Notes under the pieces: generated by a model | The model's input: the letters and a program-made list of their open reading frames with translations, nothing else | Databases searched by the model: none | Told to the model about the DNA's origin: nothing | Shown here: in pieces, positions 1 through 5,523 of the stretch | Layout of the letters: the number at the start of each line of letters is the position of its first letter | Position numbering within the stretch: position 1 is the first letter of the stretch | DNA from: Verrucomicrobiota bacterium | Lineage (GTDB): Bacteria; Verrucomicrobiota; Verrucomicrobiia; Opitutales; UBA2995 | DNA length: 5,523 bases | NCBI GenBank assembly: GCA_027297085.1 | Contig: JAPUIL010000288.1 | Coordinates: forward strand, 1-5,523 | Direction of reading: 5' to 3' | Made by a program: the position numbers and the translations under genes

Positions 1-280
1 GTGGATTCGAAATTCTATGCCCAAAGGATATGAGTGGCCGGGCAATTTCAGAGAACTGGAACAGTGTGTGCGCAACGTCATGGTGCACGGAGAGTATAGC
101 CCTCAACAAGAACGCCCCATTCTTTTGGATTCGGAAACACAATCCGCCCCAACCCTCAATCAATGGATCCGATTACTTGTAAATCGTGAATTTGCAAAGA
201 CACCCAACCTCGCGCAAGTAGCAGAAAGACTCCAAGTCGACCGCAGGACCGTCAAAAAATACCTTTCGCTGAACTCATAG
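1..280 (+). CDS. Sigma-54-dependent transcriptional activator, C-terminal fragment
   Basis: This is the 3' end of a gene that starts upstream of the window; the reading frame begins at base 2 and ends with TAG at 278-280, leaving 92 codons. The first Met at base 17 is internal, because the conserved motif GYEWPGNFRELEQ follows only three residues later and is the end of a sigma-54-interacting AAA+ domain (WPGN-RELE, the sensor II region). The last 25 or so residues (PNLAQVAERLQVDRRTVKKYL) form a Fis-type helix-turn-helix, the usual DNA-binding end of this family. Such proteins use ATP to open promoters held by RNA polymerase with sigma-54. The sensory domain, and so the signal, lies outside the window. 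The gene converges on the minus-strand genes and is separated from them by a palindrome, so it is not part of the purine operon. The family call is firm; the target genes are unknown. Confidence 0.88.
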   Translation, partial: WIRNSMPKGYEWPGNFRELEQCVRNVMVHGEYSPQQERPILLDSETQSAPTLNQWIRLLVNREFAKTPNLAQVAERLQVDRRTVKKYLSLNS

Positions 281-288
281 AGGTACAA

Positions 289-302
289 GCGACCTTGGTC
301 GC
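289..302. repeat. Perfect GC-rich palindrome after the activator gene
   Basis: The sequence GCGACCTTGGTCGC is a perfect inverted repeat starting 9 bases after the activator stop codon. As RNA it could form a 5-bp stem with a CTTG loop. No T-run follows on either strand, so it is a poor intrinsic terminator. It may be one copy of a dispersed intergenic palindrome (REP-like), or a weak 3' end element shared by the convergent transcripts. One copy in one window cannot decide between these. Confidence 0.35.
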
Positions 303-337
303 GATTCATTGGTAATCCGAGTTCGCCAGCAAGCTAA

Positions 338-400
338 CTACAATGGCTTCAACAACGGTTCGATCTCCATCTCCGGAACCTTGACCAAACTCTTTCCTTC
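338..400 (-). pseudogene. Remnant second copy of the adenine deaminase 3' end
   Basis: Read on the minus strand, bases 388-353 encode [12 protein letters not shown], identical to the near-terminal residues of the intact Ade at 2066-2031. They are followed by LKPL and a TAG stop at 340-338, where Ade has FKSLQE and a stop. Over these 12 codons 29 of 36 bases match, and all 7 differences (356, 359, 365, 374, 377, 386, 388) are synonymous. The copy therefore came from a sequence that was under protein-level selection. Further upstream the frame reads SLDMERDSLEGKS, which only loosely resembles the Ade residues before this point ([12 protein letters not shown]), and an in-frame TGA lies at 472-470. 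No start codon context or catalytic region is present, so this is not a gene. It is either the stump of a deleted ade paralog or the original ade tail displaced by an insertion. Confidence 0.8.
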
Positions 401-403
401 AAG

Positions 404-429
404 TGAGTCGCGCTCCATATCAAGACTCA
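404..429. repeat. Short inverted repeat at the edge of the ade-tail homology
   Basis: TGAGTC at 404-409 and GACTCA at 424-429 are exact inverted copies with a 14-base spacer. They lie just outside the region where similarity to the ade tail fades (about base 391-400) and before the end of the membrane-protein gene at 460. A 6-bp stem can occur by chance. It is listed because it sits at an apparent junction. Confidence 0.2.
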
Positions 430-459
430 TTTTGACTAACCGATTGTGGGATATAGGGC

Positions 460-1836
460 TCAGGGCTGTTCAAGAGGAGGCAGTTGCAAGGTCTTACGAA
501 TGGGCCAAATATGCACTAGGTAACTTGGGTCTTCTCTCCATTTGGCAATTTCTTCTTTCCACGACGGACCGACGAAGAAGTCCTCAGCATATTTACTATT
601 AGGATTGTAGTTGAAAATACCTACTACGATTACCCAGACCAAGAGACCCTTTATTGTAAGGGAAATAGCTTTATCCCAGATGCCCCTCTCGTTGCTGGAA
701 AGAACCAACAAACTTAGAAAAAAGAGCATGTTCGGAACAAAGAAATATCTCCCGCCAATTATCACGTCTAAATAAATAATTCTAGCTTCAGGATTGGGCA
801 TTCCTAAGTCGCCGATAACGCTAAGAATTAAAACGAAAATTCCCGAGAAAAACAAAAATCCGGCGACCTTATCCTTGTATCGAACTATGAGGCAAATAAT
901 CGCCCCATACACTGCAGGAACGACCCAGCTGAATAGCCAATAATTCTCCAAGAAAATCCTTCTTAACTCACTAACGTGGCCATCGGCGAAACTCCATCCC
1001 CCGAAGGCCAACAAAAATTGCTTAACGATCAGTGCATAAGGGAGAAAAGATAAAGACAGAAATAAAGGCCGTAGTCCGCTGTCGGGTAATGAAATAACAA
1101 CCCACGCTTGGATCAGTGTAAACACGCTCAACAAAATACATTCCAGCAGCTTTTCAGAGTCTCTGTTGATGATCCAAATCAACCAGAAAAAAGGGACAAA
1201 AAAACAGGGAAACGGCGAATTCAGACCAGCCACAATTAAGGTAAAGTAGCGTATCCACCGCATCCATCTGCGATCGCTTTTTGACACCAGAATTAAAGCA
1301 ACAGCAAGGCCATTATGAAATTGTGAAAGCGCCAAGCTTAACCAAGTTTCTAAGTTGGGGGTCACAAATAAAACTAGGCCAATACCCAATAATTTCTGCC
1401 ACGACGTCTCAATTCCAGGTAATTTTGAAAACAGTAATATCAACACAGGAAGCAGAAGAAAAAAGAAAGCTACCCAGCAGTGTAGTAAAGGCGCATAATC
1501 CAATGGCAGCCAATTTCCAGACACATAACCTATGATACGGTTAATCAATGAGTAATATCCAACTTCGGAGGACAAAAAGGTCCCTAGATCATTTCCACTT
1601 ATATACGCCTGTCTAAAATACAAGACGCCATCCTCCGCCCAAAAACGACCCTCCAACAGTATCCTCGGAACTCTCAGGAAAACAAGGAGAGCAGCAAGAG
1701 TTAGGACGACCCATTCCCAGTTCTTAGATAATATCTCACCAACTATTTGGTAGTGCCTTTTTTTCAGATCATGGTTCTGCTGCATTGTTGAGGAGGTATG
1801 CCTCAATTTCCTCAGAAAAACTGACTTTCGTAGCAA
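460..1836 (-). CDS. Polytopic membrane protein, GT-C glycosyltransferase-like
   Basis: The protein is 458 aa if the TTG at 1836 is the start, or 441 aa from the ATG at 1785; neither has a well-placed Shine-Dalgarno sequence, and an in-frame stop at 1848-1846 blocks further extension. A charged N-terminus (residues 1-40) is followed by about ten hydrophobic segments, roughly at 41-56, 117-137, 148-184, 197-223, 230-249, 258-278, 299-318, 324-341, 364-380 and 391-408. The first loop carries RFWAEDG (64-70), an acidic motif in the position where GT-C lipid-linked-sugar transferases keep their catalytic acid. GGRYFFVPN (361-369) lies before a late membrane segment, and a soluble tail of about 50 residues ends the protein. 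I infer a role in cell-surface polysaccharide assembly, but no named family is certain. The gene is AT-richer than its neighbours: hand-counted 60-base lines at 841 and 1021 have 24 and 25 G+C, against 31 and 36 at 3241 and 4561. It lies between the two copies of the ade tail, which hints at acquisition. Confidence 0.72.
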   Translation of the reverse strand: MLRKSVFLRKLRHTSSTMQQNHDLKKRHYQIVGEILSKNWEWVVLTLAALLVFLRVPRILLEGRFWAEDGVLYFRQAYISGNDLGTFLSSEVGYYSLINRIIGYVSGNWLPLDYAPLLHCWVAFFFLLLPVLILLFSKLPGIETSWQKLLGIGLVLFVTPNLETWLSLALSQFHNGLAVALILVSKSDRRWMRWIRYFTLIVAGLNSPFPCFFVPFFWLIWIINRDSEKLLECILLSVFTLIQAWVVISLPDSGLRPLFLSLSFLPYALIVKQFLLAFGGWSFADGHVSELRRIFLENYWLFSWVVPAVYGAIICLIVRYKDKVAGFLFFSGIFVLILSVIGDLGMPNPEARIIYLDVIIGGRYFFVPNMLFFLSLLVLSSNERGIWDKAISLTIKGLLVWVIVVGIFNYNPNSKYAEDFFVGPSWKEEIAKWREDPSYLVHIWPIRKTLQLPPLEQP

Positions 1837-2009
1837 TCCTAAAATTCAAATTTGGTAGGGATAAAATTTGTAAGGCCGGAAGGAAGAAGCAGTTTTTACT
1901 TAACCAAGAAAGGGTTTCGCTCACTAGTTGACGCCACTTCCTTGAAAGCCCAACTGATTGTGTACCCATATGGTTGCGGGTCATTGCACCTCTATCGGCC
2001 TATGGCAAA
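1837..2009. other. Intergenic gap between ade and the membrane-protein gene
   Basis: These 173 bases separate the ade stop from the TTG start of the membrane-protein gene. I see no strong intrinsic terminator after ade and no convincing -35/-10 pair for the next gene. A 71-codon minus-strand reading frame crosses the gap (1984-1769) with a GAGG four bases before its ATG, but its peptide shows no recognisable family and it runs into the membrane-protein gene. The gap may hold the promoter of the membrane-protein gene, or that gene may depend on read-through from ade. Confidence 0.4.
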
Positions 2010-3809
2010 CTACTCCTGCAAACTCTTAAACAATGGCTCGATTTCCATCTCTGGTACCTTGACTAGGCCTTTGTCGGTGAGGCGGATCTCAGGAATCACT
2101 GAAAGCGGTAGCAGGTTGAATCCCATGTAAGGCAGGGTGCACCCAGCCTCAACCCAAGCGGCTTTCACTTTAGTTGCCGCTTCGGCGACTTCACCTGCCC
2201 GCAAGTCGGAAATAAGACCGGCTATAGGAAGCGGAATGAAGGCTTCAACTTTACCCTCTTTCACAACAGCCACTCCACCTTGCGATGCGCGGATGGTTTC
2301 TATGGCCAAAGCCATGGAAGCTTCATCGTGTCCGGCAACAATCACATTATGAGCATCGTGCCCTACACTACTGGCTACCGCTCCTTCCTTGAGGCCAAAA
2401 TTCTGCAAGAACCCGTATCCAATGTTCCCCTTCACTCCATAACGTTCGATAACAGCCATATGGCAGCAGTCATTGTCAGTCAGGAATTGGCTCCAGTCAC
2501 TCGATGGGTTTTCCAACTTTACCTTTTTGTGAAGAGTCACGATCCCCGGTAGTTCCGTTCGCAGAATAGTAACTTCGGAAGGTTTCGCTGGTGGCTCAGG
2601 CAACAAAGATGGCTTCTCCGGCATGTTTACCGTCTCGAATGCTTTTTGCGGATACTGATAGCGATCATGAGTTAATTGTTCATCAAGGACGGAAGTCACC
2701 TTGCCATCTTCTACAACCAATTCACCACCGTACCAGGTGTTCTTCACTTGAAGGTCGTCGTTTAATAGCACCAGATCTGCTCGGCGCCCATGACCCAGAG
2801 CGCCAAAATCGCCATCCATGGCGTAGCGTGTAGCCGGATGAAGCGAGCCCATCGACCAAGCGGTTGGCATATCCACGCCGGCTTTGATGGCTTCCGTCAC
2901 CACCCAATTCATTCCGAAAGTAAACAAATCATCCGCGTCACGATCATCGGTACATACACAAACTCGTTTGGTGCTAGCGCCCAACTCAGTTACTGCTTTG
3001 ATCGCTTCCGGCAAACTGTGCCAGGGAGTAGTAGGAGGACCTCCACGAAGAAAAATCCAGATGCCTGCTTCCAGAAAATCATCCGCAATCTCCCTATCAA
3101 TTGCCTCATGGGTATCTGTGACGCCACTGGCGGCATAGGCGGCCACAAACTCCCGTCCGTAGATGTGCCCGCTCACCGGTCTGCCCCGCTTGAGCGCTTC
3201 TTGAATAACACCATGAGAGCGGTCATCCCCAAAACACACCGGCACAAAATCCATTTTCTCACCCAGTGCCACGATCTCAGGCCAGGCATCAAACATGGCT
3301 CCCGCCTTGTGTGGAGTGAGGTCGCCACCGCAGGTTTCCATTTCAGCGCTGGTTGACGGAATAGTGCTGGGCAAGGTAAGATAAATATTCAACGGAGCAA
3401 CGCGGGCATCTTCCAACATCCACTCAATTCCTTCGGTGTCACAAACATTGCCTATTTCATGGCTGTCGCAAAAAATAGTGGTCGTGCCATTCAGGAGAGC
3501 TGCTTCGGAATAGGCACACGCTGTCATCATACTACTCTCGATATGAATATGTGGATCCACTAATCCGGGAGCTATAATGCCCCCACTCACATCCACAATA
3601 TTCGCAGAACCCTGAAACGTACCAGCTGGTTTGACGGCAGCAATCCGCCCCTTTGATATCCACACCTCCTTGTCGGCCAACATCCGCTCTGTATAAGTAG
3701 ATAGGATACGGCAGCCTGTAATCACCAGGTCGGGTGCCTGTGTACCTGAGGCCACGGCTGCCAGCGTTTGAGTCAGGTTGGATAATGGAGCAACGCTAAA
3801 TCGATTCAT
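2010..3809 (-). CDS. ade: Adenine deaminase
   Basis: This 599-aa cytoplasmic amidohydrolase converts adenine to hypoxanthine and ammonia (EC 3.5.4.2). The length is normal for the family. Residues 27-80 form the N-terminal beta-sandwich part. The metal-binding barrel follows, with DPHIHIESS at 85-93 (H87, H89), [10 protein letters not shown] at 113-122, SGHIYG at 213-218, the TDTHEA region at 231-236 and CTDDRDADD at 286-294. [26 protein letters not shown] (324-349) closes the amidohydrolase part. The family-specific C-terminal domain is clear: [15 protein letters not shown] at 481-495 and [11 protein letters not shown] at 525-535. The motif usually reads DPHE rather than DSHE, a minor variant. 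The ATG at 3809 is 17 nt after the upstream deaminase stop, with only a weak GAGAAAG upstream, so the two are probably cotranscribed. All key residues are present and no frameshift is seen. The last codons have a second copy at 338-388. Confidence 0.95.
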   Translation of the reverse strand: MNRFSVAPLSNLTQTLAAVASGTQAPDLVITGCRILSTYTERMLADKEVWISKGRIAAVKPAGTFQGSANIVDVSGGIIAPGLVDPHIHIESSMMTACAYSEAALLNGTTTIFCDSHEIGNVCDTEGIEWMLEDARVAPLNIYLTLPSTIPSTSAEMETCGGDLTPHKAGAMFDAWPEIVALGEKMDFVPVCFGDDRSHGVIQEALKRGRPVSGHIYGREFVAAYAASGVTDTHEAIDREIADDFLEAGIWIFLRGGPPTTPWHSLPEAIKAVTELGASTKRVCVCTDDRDADDLFTFGMNWVVTEAIKAGVDMPTAWSMGSLHPATRYAMDGDFGALGHGRRADLVLLNDDLQVKNTWYGGELVVEDGKVTSVLDEQLTHDRYQYPQKAFETVNMPEKPSLLPEPPAKPSEVTILRTELPGIVTLHKKVKLENPSSDWSQFLTDNDCCHMAVIERYGVKGNIGYGFLQNFGLKEGAVASSVGHDAHNVIVAGHDEASMALAIETIRASQGGVAVVKEGKVEAFIPLPIAGLISDLRAGEVAEAATKVKAAWVEAGCTLPYMGFNLLPLSVIPEIRLTDKGLVKVPEMEIEPLFKSLQE

Positions 3810-3826
3810 AAGTGTTAAGTACTTTC

Positions 3827-5434
3827 TCAGCCAAGATTGAGTTGAAGATAATTCTTACCGTATTTGTAAGTGACGGCTTTGGTCTTGGAGGCGATTGACT
3901 TCCATCCCTGTTTTTCCATTCGAATCTGAAATGCCATTACTTCCCGGTGATAGTCCTGTAACAACCTGGCTTTGGTCACGTCATCCAGGAACGAGTGCTT
4001 CAGGCTGTTTTCACCCAAAATGACTGTTTCTTTCCAGGAGAGGTTAAACCGGCTGACTGCCACAAAATATTCGTCGGTCATATTGGAATGCCACAAACCC
4101 CGATCGTCGGTATTCAAACAACAGGGGATCCCCTGCCGCATGTAGATTGGAAACGGATGCTCGTCCAGATCTGGCGTGTAACCTAGTAGATGATTACTGA
4201 TTAGGTTGATCTCGATGAGGAAGTTTTCGCCACGCATCATCTGCATGGTGGGTGGATCGCGAAATAGATTGATACCGTGCCCGATACGTGTGGCTCCTAA
4301 GCGAAGCGTGTCGGAAATGTGAGTGTCTTTTTTCTCCGCCTCGCCAGCATGGATCGAAATGCCTACACCGGGAAACTTTCTCATCATGCGATCGAATACG
4401 TCGGTAAATTTACTTGGGTAGCCGCGGTTGTCATCTTCCCGGCCAGCCATGTTGATGCCCAGCCACAATTGCTTGTTGTTGTAAGTGTATTCAAAATACT
4501 TTTCTACGCCTTGTATGGCGTCATCATCAAAGCGAAGCACGATGGTTTGAAAGCGCACCAGTACACCCGTCGCTTTCGCATCGGGTTGGTCAAAGCGCTC
4601 GAGAAAACGCCGAGTCGCCTCATCGTCGGAAACCCTGTTTCCCTGTGCGTCTGACCATCCACGAAAGCGTGCTTGAATCTCCATATATCTTACACCTTCC
4701 GCGCCAAAGCGTTTCATGTTTTCGACTAGCAGCTCTGTCATCACGTCGATGGATCGGAGAATATCGCCCAGTCGATTCCAGATGTATTCGAAAAATTCGT
4801 TACGCCCTTCCTCATTATTATCAAGGAACATCGCTTTCATCCAGGCTTGCTTCTCAGTTTCCGTAAGGTCGACAAGGAGCTTGAAATCCCTCCGAACCAC
4901 AGAGCTCAATCGATCATAAGTATGGTTGGCGATTGTGACCCAGCCAGACAGGTTCCTTGAATCGCGCATACCGCCGACATCGATCAGGTCTAAACTGGAA
5001 ATGCGAACACGGGTATAAAATTTCTGACCGCCATTGCGTTTGGGGTCTGTTGCCACATCCCAAATCATTTCTGGTAACATACCACCACCGAGGTGATGAT
5101 GAATGTCGCCGCCCTTGGGCAAGGCATACAATACACGATATAGATCTTCTTTCGACGCATCGGTCTTCAATTCGCTCCAAGCGCGCTCCGCCTTATCGGA
5201 TATACTAAGTCGTGAAGGATCCGCATCCTTCCCTGCTTTCACCATGTCTGAGGTGGCTTCCTTTTCCGCCTCGGCCGCAGAACCAGATCGTGATCCCACA
5301 ATTAAACCAGATCCCAACGCAGCCAGCATCCCCTTTCCTAAAAAATCGCGACGGCCTGGCCGGTCTGATGTAGCCGGCTTTCGGTCAAAGATGCGGATCC
5401 ATTTCTTCCATCCATTAAACACAGAATATTTCAT
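3827..5434 (-). CDS. Tat-exported adenosine deaminase family protein
   Basis: This 535-aa metal-dependent hydrolase should deaminate adenosine, or a related nucleoside, outside the cytoplasm. The N-terminus is a twin-arginine signal: RRDFLGKG at 28-35, a hydrophobic stretch to about 47 and small residues with a likely cleavage site near 54. Adenosine-deaminase motifs follow in the right order: DIHHHLGGG at 110-118 (metal ligands H112 and H114), the glycine of MAGRE at 329-333, HAGE at 362-365 (H362 ligand, E365 proton shuttle), IGHGI at 384-388 (H386) and NTDD at 441-444 (D443/D444). The protein is much longer than classical Ada (about 340 aa). The lead-in [17 protein letters not shown] resembles the secreted ADGF/ADA2 branch. 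G116 replaces the aspartate that contacts the ribose in classical Ada, so the exact substrate is open. The start at 5434 is needed to include the whole Tat signal; no Shine-Dalgarno sequence is visible. It lies between a membrane-protein gene and ade in one tight operon. Confidence 0.88.
   Translation of the reverse strand: MKYSVFNGWKKWIRIFDRKPATSDRPGRRDFLGKGMLAALGSGLIVGSRSGSAAEAEKEATSDMVKAGKDADPSRLSISDKAERAWSELKTDASKEDLYRVLYALPKGGDIHHHLGGGMLPEMIWDVATDPKRNGGQKFYTRVRISSLDLIDVGGMRDSRNLSGWVTIANHTYDRLSSVVRRDFKLLVDLTETEKQAWMKAMFLDNNEEGRNEFFEYIWNRLGDILRSIDVMTELLVENMKRFGAEGVRYMEIQARFRGWSDAQGNRVSDDEATRRFLERFDQPDAKATGVLVRFQTIVLRFDDDAIQGVEKYFEYTYNNKQLWLGINMAGREDDNRGYPSKFTDVFDRMMRKFPGVGISIHAGEAEKKDTHISDTLRLGATRIGHGINLFRDPPTMQMMRGENFLIEINLISNHLLGYTPDLDEHPFPIYMRQGIPCCLNTDDRGLWHSNMTDEYFVAVSRFNLSWKETVILGENSLKHSFLDDVTKARLLQDYHREVMAFQIRMEKQGWKSIASKTKAVTYKYGKNYLQLNLG
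5273..5434 (-). other. Twin-arginine signal peptide of the adenosine deaminase homolog
   Basis: Residues 1-54 have an unusually long basic n-region (two lysine/arginine-rich patches before residue 30), then GRRDFLGKG, then the uncharged run [12 protein letters not shown], and a small-residue region SGSAA before an acidic stretch. This is the layout of a Tat signal, which exports folded proteins, as suits an enzyme that binds its metal in the cytoplasm. There is no lipobox cysteine, so a soluble periplasmic form is expected. The exact cleavage point is an estimate. Confidence 0.75.
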
Positions 5435-5457
5435 TTAAAAAGCGGTGATTGATGAGT

Positions 5458-5523
5458 CTATTTCAGCCCGTAATAGAGCAAAAACAATGCTGCAACCAGA
5501 TAACTAAACAGAGGAACCTCCTT
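5458..5523 (-). CDS. C-terminal end of a membrane protein, possibly a purine permease
   Basis: Reading from the right edge on the minus strand, 21 sense codons are followed by TAG at 5460-5458. The peptide starts KEVPLF, continues as a hydrophobic stretch (SYLVAALFLLYYG) and ends in LK. This is a plausible last transmembrane helix with a very short tail. The stop lies 23 nt before the start of the exported deaminase, so the genes are probably in one operon. A charged, proline-containing lead into a final helix is compatible with NCS2/AzgA-type nucleobase permeases, and the operon context supports a purine transporter. Twenty-one residues cannot prove it, so the family is an inference. Confidence 0.55.
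   Translation of the reverse strand, partial: KEVPLFSYLVAALFLLYYGLK

Noticed and set aside
309..602. Plus-strand reading frame of 97 codons sharing a peptide with another frame at 1852-2130
   Set aside because: The shared peptide ([12 protein letters not shown]) is the antisense reading of the duplicated ade tail. Both frames run over minus-strand coding sequence, so neither is a gene.
1769..1984. Minus-strand 71-codon frame after ade with GAGG four bases before its ATG
   Set aside because: The peptide has no recognisable domain, spans an intergenic gap and overlaps the start of the membrane-protein gene in another frame. The ribosome-binding site alone is not enough to call it a gene.
2790..3356. 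Plus-strand 188-codon frame
   Set aside because: It lies wholly opposite ade, whose frame carries all adenine deaminase motifs. The antisense peptide shows no family signature.
3810..3826. AAGTACTT palindrome (3817-3824) overlapping the gap between the deaminase and ade genes as an operator or terminator
   Set aside because: An 8-base AT-rich palindrome is expected by chance and there is no room for a terminator in 17 bases. The spacing is typical of an operon.
4914..5180. Minus-strand 88-codon frame, and plus-strand frames between 3995 and 5438
   Set aside because: They are out-of-frame or antisense readings of the exported deaminase gene, which has continuous motifs throughout.
1..5523. 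Transposase, integrase, CRISPR array, tRNA or rRNA
   Set aside because: No such protein motifs, regularly spaced repeats or RNA-like sequences were seen. The island idea for 338-2066 therefore rests only on the duplicated tail and base composition.

Overview
The window reads as a chromosomal segment from an environmental Gram-negative bacterium. Ribosome-binding sites are weak or absent at several starts. The sigma-54 activator fragment has the sequence style I associate with Verrucomicrobiota (Opitutae-like), but that placement is an inference from memory and not proven here. There is no rRNA, tRNA, CRISPR array, transposase or integrase.

Layout, left to right. Bases 1-280 hold the 3' end of a sigma-54-dependent activator gene (+ strand). 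Bases 281-459 hold a short palindrome and a remnant copy of the last codons of an adenine deaminase gene (- strand). Bases 460-1836 encode a 440-458 aa polytopic membrane protein (- strand) that looks like a GT-C type glycosyltransferase or related polysaccharide protein and is AT-richer than its neighbours. Bases 1837-2009 are non-coding as far as I can tell. The rest is a tightly packed minus-strand purine operon, transcribed right to left: the 3' end of an unidentified membrane protein gene (5523-5458), a Tat-exported adenosine-deaminase-family enzyme (5434-3827), and adenine deaminase ade (3809-2010). The operon gaps are 23 and 17 nt.

How the genes fit together. The exported deaminase would convert adenosine (or a related nucleoside) outside the cytoplasm, releasing ammonia. 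Ade would convert adenine to hypoxanthine inside. The truncated membrane protein sits where a purine permease would be expected. This suggests purine scavenging for nitrogen or nucleobases.

The most interesting signal is the duplicated ade tail. Bases 338-388 on the minus strand encode the same 12 residues as the end of ade, followed by a similar end and a stop. All 7 nucleotide differences in those 12 codons are synonymous. The two copies are in the same orientation and flank the AT-richer membrane-protein gene. This fits either a decayed ade paralog or an old insertion at the 3' end of ade that displaced the original tail.
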